This document shows positions 61,401 to 64,000 of a stretch of DNA of 64,000 nt, piece by piece. How positions within the stretch are numbered: position 1 is the stretch's first letter; each line of letters opens with the position of its first letter. This stretch comes from Megalopta genalis. Its lineage: Eukaryota > Arthropoda > Insecta > Hymenoptera > Halictidae. The notes under the pieces were generated by a model, which saw only the letters and a list, made by a program, of their open reading frames with translations, searched no databases and had not been told where the DNA came from. The stretch covers positions 46,195,087 through 46,259,086 of the forward strand of contig NC_135013.1 in the NCBI RefSeq assembly GCF_051020955.1, given 5' to 3'. Position numbers and translations under genes: made by a program.

Positions 61401-62823
61401 TTAATATTAAACAGAAGTACCTGACAAATAAATATTCACGGATATTTTGTGAAATATTGTGAAAGTCATTACTAGACTGCGGATTTTCATGCAAAATAAA
61501 AAATGTTTAAGTTACTTGTCAGGAATGTAAGTCAGATGGAAGGGTCTTTCCTTTGTTAATAATGTTAATAAGGTGTATGTTCCATGCAAATGTTCTTAAA
61601 TTCTTTTGGTGTTTCTACGATTTCGTTTTTAACCCAGTCAGTTTTTGTGAAAATGCATAAAATCTGCAGGCTAATTACTACAAATGTACTTAATGTTTTA
61701 GTTACCGTAAGTAACCATGTAGCATGGTCAATTTTTTCTAAAAACTTGGGCGGTGTATATTATATGCAGAAATAAAAATACTACTACTGCAACGTTGCGT
61801 AACAAAAGTAAATAAATGCCGCATTAAAATATTATAACAAAAATATGAGTTGATTTATGTTTGCTCCACTTTTTGGAAAAAAATAAAAGTGACTTCCAAT
61901 TTGTGATCTCCTTGACAATGATAAACGATATCCTCACGAATACGAGTAATAATAAATAATTATACGAGTACAAGTACGAAAGATATATTTCGAATATTTT
62001 TTCTTTTCAGCCAAAGAAAATTTTCTGTTTTCTTATTAAGATAAAATAGTATCCAAGTGTTTCTACTTTAGAATTTAGACGATCATGGACTAATAGATGC
62101 GTGAAAAGTCTTTATACTTTATGTTTGCATTTAATACTTCTGTTATAACTAGGCAGCAGTTTTTATGTATTTATGACAAACTTTAGTTATAGTTTAAAAT
62201 AGTAGAACGATTAAAAGAATTTAGGAATGTTAATGTATTATTTTTTATCTATCCAAATTATTAACGAAAGAAAGAACTTTCTATTTAGTTTTCATTTCTT
62301 GCAATTGATGCAAACACAACAGTGTAGTATTTTTTTACCTATAAAATACATTGCTGAAGGTTATAGAGAAAACCGTGAAAGATATTATAGAAGCCATATA
62401 TCTACTTTAGAAATGTCGTTAACAAAATGTCACATACATTAAAATATAATAAAAATAAAAAATGAAATATTCTGTTTCATTTTAAAAGACTTACCCATAA
62501 TAGCTTCGGTTCTCCAATTCCTATAGACTCTGCACATGTGAATCTCACCCCAGATGTATAGGAAGCTTATATGAAAATAAAAAAGTAATAATTTTATTTT
62601 TGCTACTAATAGTAAAGACGTTGACTAGTCGTATGTATTACTTACTATTTATGCACTTATCGCCATTCGAATATTGTAGTCTTATAACATCTCTGCCATA
62701 ATCAAAAATAACATTAGCCAATGATCCATAACCATTGCTCTCTTGACAAACAGCAGAACCATTGCAAAAGGTTCCCCCTCCACATATATTTATGCTATAA
62801 TCTTTTCCTTGCTTGCTTTTTAC
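15256..62823 (-). CDS. Lerp: Lerp / cation-independent mannose-6-phosphate receptor homologue (3' part, five exons)
   Basis: Join of complement exons 62646-62823, 62495-62565, 17236-17359, 16403-16551 and 15256-15345: 612 nt, 203 residues plus stop, all GT-AG with matching phases (1, 0, 1, 0). The product is a type I transmembrane sorting receptor that carries lysosomal enzymes between Golgi and endosomes. The first three exons form the last MRH (mannose-6-phosphate receptor homology) domain, with cysteines in NICGGG, TFC, VCQ, DKC, FTC, SQC and VTC and the FKWDT signature. Next come one TM helix and a tail with YCRV (YxxPhi), EEAQLL and DSDDDLLVA, an acidic dileucine of the GGA-binding DxxLL type, as at the end of vertebrate CI-MPR. 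The upstream MRH repeats and the 5' end are beyond the right edge. The 45,135-nt intron 62494-17360 contains the whole Toll gene on the other strand. Confidence 0.85.
16403..16551 (-). CDS. Lerp: Lerp transmembrane exon
   Basis: This 149-nt exon has a TCTGCCTAG acceptor and a GTATGA donor. The first two bases complete an Ala codon with the previous exon. It then encodes GAVATIVLSVIATVAVLFYF, a single transmembrane helix, followed by a basic, Cys-rich juxtamembrane stretch (RDPDKRTCLRPCWHPFSSRR) ending in RVRYCR. RYCRVDTTEE aligns with the membrane-proximal YSKV-type internalisation region of vertebrate CI-MPR. Confidence 0.85.
16659..17014. mobile_element. Family-1 MITE, complete
   Basis: 356 bp with both arms. 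The left end is TATAGGGTGTTCCAAAAG; the right end is eroded. Arms of about 160 bp share ATTTGAAGTAACTT / AAGTTACTTCAA and the ATTAACGAAAAAC-type block; the centre is GC-rich (GAGGCGAGCTCGG / CCGAGCTCGC). It fills about half of the 683-bp Lerp intron between exons 17236 and 16551. Confidence 0.75.
17236..17359 (-). CDS. Lerp: Lerp exon completing the last MRH domain
   Basis: This 124-nt exon, acceptor ATTACAG and donor GTGAGC, starts in phase 0 and ends with one base over. It encodes ESQCHVEFKWDTNVTCAYKL, the C-terminal strand of an MRH domain (Glu, Cys, FxW and the final Cys), then a hydrophilic linker to the membrane. The frame stays open upstream into the intron, but a clean acceptor and the join to LLW from 62495 define the true start. 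Confidence 0.85.
17887..18147. mobile_element. Family-1 MITE, right part
   Basis: Centre and right arm only, ending TTGGAACACTCTGTATA. The left arm is replaced by AT-rich sequence. A second, shorter right-arm fragment follows at 18268-18381. Confidence 0.6.
18268..18381. mobile_element. Family-1 MITE, right-arm fragment
   Basis: GATTTTCGTTAATAACTCGT to GGGACACCGTATA; diverged, about 114 bp. Confidence 0.5.
19471..19708. mobile_element. MITE with TGAGCCGTTTATTTTG ends, copy 1
   Basis: 238 bp whose ends are inverted: TGAGCCGTTTATTTTGAAAG and CTTTCAAAATAAACGGCTCA, followed inward by TGGCATAAGTCACTTT / AAAGTGACTTATGCCA. A nearly identical copy in the opposite orientation lies at 35056-35292. 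Confidence 0.8.
20654..22048. mobile_element. Foldback element, copy A
   Basis: Two long inverted arms (about 20654-21130 and 21590-22048) flank a centre of about 460 bp. The ends are of the CACTGTC(C/G)GACA type. Shared arm landmarks on both sides include GATGGAGCAATTCGGTTTTC, CGTTCCGACACTT and GGCCGTTTCTTCTTCAG, in opposite orientation. No transposase reading frame; the short open frames are arm translations. CACTG ends suggest a CACTA/Chapaev-like class, but this is a guess. Confidence 0.7.
22374..22650. mobile_element. Family-1 MITE, left part
   Basis: TACAGGATATTCCAAAATTA to the GC-rich centre and the beginning of the right arm (CTCGCCTCTTATTGGTCAC), then truncated. About 190 bp before the piggyBac element. 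Confidence 0.6.
22838..23738 (+). mobile_element. Non-autonomous piggyBac element with internal deletion
   Basis: About 0.9 kb flanked by TTAA on both sides (22838-22841 and 23735-23738), the piggyBac target site. The ends are inverted: CCCTTAGCGCTCCG at the left, and at the right CGGAGCGCTAACGG before TTAA. A subterminal CTCCGAAGGCTCCGCT motif is repeated twice (near 22851 and 22897). The single ORF inside is a shortened transposase, so movement would need a full-length copy elsewhere. Confidence 0.88.
23035..23550 (+). CDS. Truncated piggyBac transposase (N- and C-terminal ends fused)
   Basis: The frame is open from ATG 23011; the Met at 23035 (MEKNKYYDENLEPSDTEDVF) looks the natural start, giving 171 residues. 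The acidic N-terminus (Asp/Glu/Ser-rich, residues 1-80) is followed by the start of the DDE domain (IPFSVLSQVIGPQ, YFKLFLTDESVNEI, ETINYAENVL). It then jumps directly to the C-terminal cysteine region CDTCPSKPRMHMGDCYQRYH. Intact piggyBac transposases are about 550-600 aa, so roughly 400 residues with all catalytic Asp residues are missing. The fusion is in frame with no stop, so it could still be translated as a DNA-binding remnant (inference). Confidence 0.75.
   Translation: MEKNKYYDENLEPSDTEDVFDFEELKDIVEDNVGYDSDTSSSSSEIILPKRRRMRIIESESEDSLEDLDDVTEELHIPDRIPFSVLSQVIGPQVSTNIEQPIQYFKLFLTDESVNEIIEETINYAENVLTLKEISNNSIWQSEYCDTCPSKPRMHMGDCYQRYHNMMNYKI
24222..24511. mobile_element. Family-1 MITE, internally shortened
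   Basis: Left arm (GAGGTCATTTGAAGTAACTT, GACCAATGAGAGGCGA) and centre present. Most of the right arm is missing, but the terminal TTTTGGGACACCCTGTATT is retained. Confidence 0.6.
24754..26429. mobile_element. Foldback element, copy B (rearranged)
   Basis: Same family as copy A. It starts CACTGTCCGAC at 24754 and ends GTCGGACAGTG at 26429, flanked by TAT on both sides (possible 3-bp target duplication). The left side contains a terminal arm (24754-25130), an unrelated spacer, then a second copy of the inner arm (25250-25450). The centre 25450-25900 matches copy A. The right arm carries a CA microsatellite (26139-26191) in place of part of the arm. Confidence 0.65.
26139..26191. repeat. CA microsatellite
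   Basis: Pure (CA)n inside the right arm of foldback copy B. Confidence 0.9.
27153..27583. mobile_element. Probable piggyBac-type MITE (TTAA-flanked)
   Basis: 431 bp bounded by TTAA (27153-27156 and 27580-27583), with related inverted ends: TGCGTTGAACACCC at the left, CAAGTTGAACGCCA at the right read inward. A perfect 20-bp palindrome GTCACCCAGATATGGGTGAC lies near the right end (27545-27564), with an A/G mismatch at its centre allowing for strand. No coding content. Confidence 0.6.
28025..28101 (+). pseudogene. tRNA-like sequence (SINE head or tRNA pseudogene)
   Basis: The D-arm (TAGCTTAATG...AAAGCA), an anticodon-like arm (GTCGC TCGGCAA GCGAG) and the T-arm with TTCGAAT loop (box B GGATTCGAATCC) are in order. 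The acceptor stem halves do not pair and position 33 is C, not T. Not a functional tRNA; probably a tRNA-derived SINE or a decayed gene. Confidence 0.5.
29378..29521. mobile_element. Family-1 MITE, right-arm fragment
   Basis: CGCCTCTCATCGGTCACCG through TTTTGGAACGACCTGTATA; the left arm is absent. Confidence 0.6.
30380..30835. mobile_element. Family-L element, partial
   Basis: Shares GCGTCAACCGATTTCGATGA, ATTGTCTAGTAAACTAG and a right end of the TTTTAAAAGCTGCGCGAATA type with 53823-54466. Left end not found. Confidence 0.5.
32630..32915. mobile_element. Family-L element, right part
   Basis: GATCGATTTCGATGAAATTT, TATCTAGTAAACTAATCCCT and TTTTAAAAGGCGTACAAATA match the right half of family L. 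Confidence 0.5.
33290..33690. mobile_element. Family-L element, middle part
   Basis: TGCATGTTGAAAATTTTATC, ATTGTCTAGTAAGCTA and CCCTCTACAATCTTAAAA correspond to the centre of family L; ends not found. Confidence 0.4.
33728..34027. mobile_element. MITE with about 36-bp inverted ends
   Basis: Left ATAGGGTGTTCATTTTATC then TTGAGCATACGTATTAT; right ATAATACGTGTGCTCAAG then ATAAAATGAACATCCTG. A 65-codon frame inside (33776-33973) is not recognisable as a transposase. Confidence 0.7.
35056..35292. mobile_element. MITE with TGAGCCGTTTATTTTG ends, copy 2
   Basis: Reverse-oriented copy of 19471-19708, differing at only a few positions by eye. Flanked by TATA on the left and TAT on the right, consistent with a TA target site (mariner-like; inference). 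Confidence 0.8.
35345..35440 (-). repeat. Dispersed repeat, copy in minus orientation
   Basis: Reverse complement reads GAGGACTCATCGGTAAGGCT and AGCGGACCCTGCCTTA, matching 45060-45115 (GAGGACTCATCAGTAAGGCT, AGCGGGTCTTTGCCTTA). GC-rich, unidentified family. Confidence 0.5.
37200..37440 (+). promoter_or_regulatory. Toll: Probable Toll promoter with initiator and NF-kB-like site
   Basis: A CpG-rich island in an AT-rich intron. TCAGTTT at 37430-37436 is a good arthropod initiator, and no TATA box lies about 30 bases upstream. GGGGGCTTCCCC at 37231-37242 fits the Rel/Dorsal consensus GGGRNNYYCC. A CACGTG at 37344-37349 is also present. The assignment to Toll rests on position: the next coding gene on this strand is Toll. 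Confidence 0.5.
37432..37704 (+). other. Toll: Probable noncoding first exon of Toll
   Basis: This GC-rich stretch ends in a near-consensus donor CTTG|GTAAGT at 37704/37705. It contains three short upstream ORFs starting at 37466 (13 codons), 37601 (6) and 37675 (7), and no long reading frame. It would splice over 15 kb to the tandem CAGCAG acceptor at 52653-52658, just upstream of the Toll start codon. No transcript evidence is available here. Confidence 0.5.
40793..40930. repeat. Short inverted repeat (about 55-bp arms)
   Basis: TTTTTATGCACGATTCGATG and CACCTCAAAATTCTGAAT mirror ATTCAGAAATCGAGGTG and CATCGAATCGTGCATAAAAA, with about 40 bases between them. Small MITE or hairpin; in Toll intron 1. 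Confidence 0.6.
41950..42680. other. GC-rich island in Toll intron 1 with a 60-codon ORF
   Basis: The composition contrasts with the flanking AT-rich intron. The ORF at 42275-42457 (MLLAPEQSAAYSNSLSDLLY...) has mixed, protein-like composition but no recognised family. After it comes a C-rich then G-rich stretch (CGAGCCCCCCCGAGTC, CTAGGGGGCTGGTC). It could be an enhancer, a noncoding RNA exon or a small coding exon; undecided. Confidence 0.3.
42778..42935. mobile_element. Family-1 MITE, left-arm fragment
   Basis: TACAGGATATTACATAATT to GACCAATGAGAGGCGAGG, then abruptly different sequence. In Toll intron 1. Confidence 0.6.
43322..44185. repeat. Large near-perfect palindrome (about 400-bp arms)
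   Basis: The left arm 43322-43728 and right arm 43789-44185 are reverse complements at roughly 90% or better by eye, with a loop of about 60 bases. Matched landmarks: TAAGTAATCGCGTTAAGAGA / TCTCTTAACGCGATTACTTA at the outside, GCACAGCTGACGTGTATC mid-arm, and CGCGTTGACGG / CCGTCAACGCG near the loop. No terminal motif or clear target duplication. Located in Toll intron 1, downstream of a truncated family-1 MITE. Confidence 0.9.
45018..45118 (+). repeat. Dispersed repeat, copy in plus orientation
   Basis: Partner of 35345-35440, including GAGGGGAAGGCGTTTCGTCC and the GAGGACTCATC block. A 75-codon frame (45001-45228) covers it but has no recognised product. Confidence 0.5.
45990..46178. mobile_element. 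Hairpin MITE, second copy
   Basis: ACAAAAATGGACAATTTGGG / AAATTATCCATTTTTGTGGA arms with ATTATTCGAGCCTTGCAG / CTGCAAGGCTCGAATAAT inside; right end AGAGACATTACTGTAT. In Toll intron 1. Confidence 0.6.
46450..47950. mobile_element. Diverged foldback relative (copy C)
   Basis: The left part (46490-46720) and right part (47400-47935) are inverted relatives of the arms of copies A and B. Shared phrases include GGACATTTTTGAAGAGGAG / TTTTTCAGAAATGTCC, GTAGCTACGGCACTG and GAGGGTGATAGAGCAATTC. Ends are eroded. The middle is AT-rich with no gene. It lies in Toll intron 1. Confidence 0.45.
48507..48857. mobile_element. Family-1 MITE, complete
   Basis: 351 bp, TATACAGGGTGTTCC at the left and GGAACAGCCTGTA at the right. 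Arms of about 160 bp with a GC-rich centre. In Toll intron 1. Confidence 0.75.
49850..50040. repeat. Tandem array of about 37-bp self-complementary AT repeats
   Basis: About four to five units of ATTAATATTGTAATATGTAA then TATTAATATACAATATT. Each unit is nearly its own reverse complement. In Toll intron 1. Confidence 0.8.
50035..50730. other. GC-richer block, possible LTR-element remnant
   Basis: TGTTGAGGTGCGTCGTG start, moderate GC, and phrases such as GTGTCACAGGTAGC and CGGGCGGGCACAGCTGG. A TG-start after an AT array and a 60-codon frame (50478-50660) hint at an LTR retrotransposon fragment, but no second LTR, primer-binding site or polyprotein motif was found. Confidence 0.25.
51409..51901. 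mobile_element. Long inverted-repeat element in Toll intron 1
   Basis: The two halves are diverged inverted copies: ACTTCCGAAAGCGGACCAC at the left, GACCAGTTTTCGGAAGTTTC at the right; inside, TGAAATTCTGAAAACAGAT versus CTGTTTTCAGAATTTCAGC, and GTGTCACTCCCTGTAATTT versus AAATTACAAGGAGCGACA. A related half-copy lies at 13080-13215. Confidence 0.6.
52390..52440. repeat. TA microsatellite
   Basis: (TA)n of about 50 bases within a wider AT-only stretch (52364-52460), about 200 bases before Toll exon 2. Confidence 0.9.
52684..52869 (+). CDS. Toll: Toll exon 2, signal peptide
   Basis: ATG at 52684 lies 25 bases after the tandem acceptor. Sixty-two codons: MRHLWWIILSIVIVTSNG, then a Cys-rich start (CPQHYCNCN) to SNSIE, with donor GAG|GTGAGC in phase 0. 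The open frame runs past the donor to a stop, but the GTGAGC donor and the phase-0 join to 56869 (IQCLNSAKW) show the intended splice. Confidence 0.9.
52684..60583 (+). CDS. Toll: Toll receptor (Toll-1 type), complete five-exon coding region
   Basis: Join 52684-52869, 56869-57866, 58209-58527, 58595-59188 and 59453-60583; 1075 residues; introns GT-AG in phases 0, 2, 0, 0. Product: the cell-surface receptor that binds the cytokine Spaetzle and signals through MyD88 to NF-kB in immunity and dorsoventral patterning. Layout: signal peptide (about 1-18, WWIILSIVIV core), Cys-rich N-terminal region, about 14 leucine-rich repeats (about 139-545), LRRCT with ACDCD (about 547-606), LRRNT (CPTSCSC, from about 609), a few LRRs, second LRRCT (WACDCD, about 733-780), TM helix (about 783-806), TIR domain (about 837-974) and a 100-residue tail. 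TIR boxes: YDAFISYS, RDWLAGEW, DPWFWDKL. The length and double LRRCT/LRRNT arrangement match Drosophila Toll (about 1,100 aa). The whole gene lies within an intron of Lerp on the other strand. Confidence 0.95.
53823..54466. mobile_element. MITE with about 45-bp inverted ends (family L), in Toll intron 2
   Basis: Left CTGACAAAAAGTACTCGTTC then ACCTTTTGAAAGG; right GTTTTAAAAGGTGATCAAAT then ACTTTTTACCAGG. The interior has TCAACCGATTTCAATGAAAT and CTAGTCCCTTC phrases shared with sequence at 30380-30835, 32620-32915 and 33290-33690, so several relatives occur in the window. Confidence 0.65.
55344..55596. mobile_element. Family-1 MITE, right end lost
   Basis: TACAGAGTGTCCCAAATTA through the left arm and centre to CTCATTGAGCAGTATTTTTC, then truncated. 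In Toll intron 2. Confidence 0.6.
56498..56701. mobile_element. Family-1 MITE, internally deleted
   Basis: TATAGGGTGTCTCAAAATTA at the left and ATTTTAGGACACCCTGTAT at the right. Most of the right arm is missing. In Toll intron 2, only about 170 bp before exon 3. Confidence 0.65.
56869..57866 (+). CDS. Toll: Toll exon 3, main leucine-rich repeats
   Basis: The acceptor is TGTTTCAG and the first codons IQCLNSAKWS precede the first in-frame Met at 56908, so translation does not start at that Met. The exon carries about ten LRRs of the form LxxLxLxxNxL (for example LTVLELAQNRIS, LTLLNLWQNRLT, LEVLNLSANNFS). It ends in phase 2 at CCAG|GTAAAA. Confidence 0.9.
58209..58527 (+). CDS. Toll: Toll exon 4, further leucine-rich repeats
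   Basis: The first base completes an Arg codon; the exon then reads HLFKDLVSLIVLNMSQNHL and on to LKILDLKYNRIPYIS, with donor TCG|GTGAGT in phase 0. It encodes about four LRRs with a short loop (NAYHDEYGNKS). Confidence 0.9.
58595..59188 (+). CDS. Toll: Toll exon 5, LRRCT and LRRNT
   Basis: 198 codons, phase 0 both ends. It contains VEDNPIACDCD (LRRCT), then NPCPTSCSCW (LRRNT) and the restart of LRRs (YRNLTSIPRNIQ). This internal cap pair is typical of Toll-family receptors. The donor is GAG|GTGAGT. Confidence 0.9.
59453..60583 (+). CDS. Toll: Toll exon 6, second LRRCT, TM and TIR domain
   Basis: 376 codons plus TAA. It runs VLELHYNNISRL (LRR), GNPWACDCD (LRRCT), a TM helix (IIIGICLTVAVTGMLIGVL), a TIR domain from YDAFISYSHKD to WFWDKLRYALPHP, and a Ser/Thr/Pro-rich tail. 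An upstream in-frame Met at 59411 lies in the intron; the TTTCAG acceptor at 59452 fixes the start. Confidence 0.93.
   Translation, partial: VLELHYNNISRLNSDVLQFMSNSTKLQNITLYGNPWACDCDARDVLNFIQTEVTKISLSSLIKCRDTTIPMLKMTATDFCPAETAIIIGICLTVAVTGMLIGVLAALYYRYQNQIKVWLYAHQFCLWLVTEDELDKDKLYDAFISYSHKDEEFVVNELVTKLESGSRPFKLCLHFRDWLAGEWIPNQIARSVDDSRRTIVVLSPNFLESVWGRMEFRAAHRQALSEGRARVILILYGEIGAIDNLDSELKTYLSMNTYVKWGDPWFWDKLRYALPHPPELTKSRIRNKIFEKHQPTIQINGDKKELIYPNSDSITPPAASTPPADTIKIFECDNVNEVQRESLEKQNVSNSNVTVVISPEQLMKNNLINTVQCTMV
60584..61340 (+). other. Toll: Toll 3' UTR
   Basis: AT-rich, no ORFs or repeats. Two candidate polyadenylation signals: AATAAA at 60703-60708 and, followed by a GT/TTTATTTGGC-rich stretch, AATAAA at 61316-61321. 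Confidence 0.5.
61341..62494. other. Toll 3' flank within the Lerp intron
   Basis: AT-rich, nothing recognised. Only about 1.1 kb separates the probable Toll poly(A) site from Lerp exon 62495-62565. Confidence 0.5.
62495..62565 (-). CDS. Lerp: Lerp small MRH exon
   Basis: This 71-nt exon, acceptor ATATAAG and donor GTAAGTC, gives SYTSGVRFTCAESIGIGEP then KLLW. It supplies the central Arg (SGVRFTC) and cysteine of the MRH domain. It ends in phase 0, exactly matching the exon at 17359 across the 45-kb intron. The acceptor has only a modest pyrimidine tract, but it is the choice that keeps frame and domain continuity. Confidence 0.8.
62646..62823 (-). CDS. Lerp: Lerp MRH exon
   Basis: This 178-nt exon, acceptor ATTACAG and donor GTAAGT, reads VKSKQGKDYSINICGGGTFC, then NGSAVCQESNGYGSLANVIF and DYGRDVIRLQYSNGDKCIN. 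The CGGG-x-C, CxxxxxVCQ and the later C-I-N spacing are those of an MRH repeat, including the conserved Gln after the third Cys. It splices with one base over into 62565. Earlier repeats must lie beyond 64000 or in introns whose next exon is outside the window. Confidence 0.85.
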
Positions 62824-63311
62824 CTGTAATTTATTTTTTAATAGTTTATTTCATTGTGTCAATAAGCACGTTTAGCTAATGCCTATTCGAAGACTAAATT
62901 TCCTATTTTTGAAAAGTTATCGATATTTAAGCTGTTACTTAATTTAACCTTGACGTAACCTTCACTGTTGTGAAGGAGAGAGTGACCTCCTGAAGTTTGT
63001 AGCTGTCCCACGTTTTTTAATTTAAAAGTTATGAACAAAAGTCTACATATATGCATGTGATCTTGGTTTTGATAGATGTTATAGCGGACACTCTCCGAAA
63101 TTAAGCGACCGTGGAGCGGTCGGCTACGTACGCATGAAATAATACTTTTCTAATATTTTTTCACATTTAATTTTTCTACATTTGTTACTATTTCAAATGT
63201 ATGTTGCCGGTTATCTTACGGCGACCGGATTACCAAGTCTAACCCAGACCAACATACTTACTTCTAATTAAGTTATAACAGACAATTTTTTTTTCCTAGC
63301 AGTCTTACATA

Positions 63312-63734
63312 TACAGTGTGACCCATTTAAGTCGATACATTTAAATAGCTTTGAAACCATCGATGACACTATAAAATGTTTCAAACGAAAAAAAATAATA
63401 AAATTCAAATATCTTCTAAACCAGTCATTTATCGCTATATATGCTTTAGTATTTAAAATAAAAATATTTTAAAATTTATAATAAAATTTTAACTTTGACT
63501 TTCCTTTACTTTAACTTTAACTTTAAATATTTATAATAAAAAATATATGATTCCATTAAAAAAAAAAAAAGTTGACTTTCATATGTCCTTGAAGCGTTCA
63601 TCTAGAAAAATGTTATTAAATATCAGATTATGTGTCCCTTAAAACCATTCAAATTTCGTTTGAAACATTTTTTAGAGTCATCGATGGTTTCGAAGATATT
63701 TGTCTGGATCGATTTATCGATCGATCCTGTATAG
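63312..63734. mobile_element. MITE with about 75-bp inverted ends
   Basis: Left ATACAGTGTGACCCATTTAA and later TTTGAAACCATCGATGACAC, ATGTTTCAAACGA; right TCGTTTGAAACATTTTTTAG, GTCATCGATGGTTTCGAAG and ending CGATCCTGTATAG. The interior has simple TTAACTTTAACTTTAA runs. It lies in a Lerp intron upstream of exon 62646-62823. Confidence 0.65.
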
Positions 63735-64000
63735 TTGTGCACGGGACAGTTATGTTCTTTTAATTACAGAATAATCTCGTTTGAACTGATATAAACACTT
63801 CTTGCAACTTTAAATACCAATCCCACGCCAAAGATTGAATTTGAAATAAGTACTCAGAGATATATGCGATATAAATCAAAACACAACAGTAAATTTAGGA
63901 ATGTAATGAATGTTTATAATACATTCTATCTGTATTTTTTTATATTATATTATTACTACGCCAAATAACTTTTTTATTTAATACTTGCACCATTACTATG

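Overview
This is an animal nuclear window, AT-rich and intron-dominated, almost certainly insect and most likely Hymenoptera (possibly a bee). The evidence is spliced genes with GT-AG introns, a Toll-1 type receptor, an insect-style initiator at the presumed Toll start, and many short inverted-repeat transposons with 'GGGTGT(T/C)CC' ends. The species assignment is an inference. Only three host genes are supported, all recognised by joining exons in phase.

Left part (1-12 kb, + strand): the 3' end of a diacylglycerol kinase theta gene. A shared exon at 4048-4155 carries the C-terminal PVQVDGEPW motif. It is followed by two homologous last exons, at 6095-6205 and 8743-8856, each with its own stop codon, and then a purine-rich 3' UTR ending near 11.97 kb. 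The upstream exons lie outside the window.

Right and middle (- strand): the 3' end of a cation-independent mannose-6-phosphate receptor homologue (insect Lerp). Two exons at 62646-62823 and 62495-62565 encode most of the last MRH domain. Its final part, the transmembrane segment and the sorting tail are about 45 kb away at 17236-17359, 16403-16551 and 15256-15345. All four junctions keep phase, and the pieces sum to 612 nt (203 residues plus stop). The gene converges tail-to-tail on the kinase gene.

Nested inside that 45-kb Lerp intron, on the opposite strand, is a complete Toll receptor gene. It has a GC-rich promoter and probable noncoding first exon near 37.43-37.70 kb, a 15-kb first intron, and five coding exons between 52684 and 60583. 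The predicted protein is 1075 residues: signal peptide, LRRs, LRRCT, LRRNT, LRRs, LRRCT, TM and TIR.

The rest of the 45-kb intron is packed with non-autonomous DNA transposons. These include an internally deleted piggyBac copy with TTAA target sites and a fused 172-179 aa ORF, large foldback elements ending in CACTGTCCGAC, a MITE family with at least 11 complete or partial copies, and several other inverted-repeat families. There is also a roughly 860-bp near-perfect palindrome in Toll intron 1. No rRNA, CRISPR array, canonical tRNA or intact transposase was seen.
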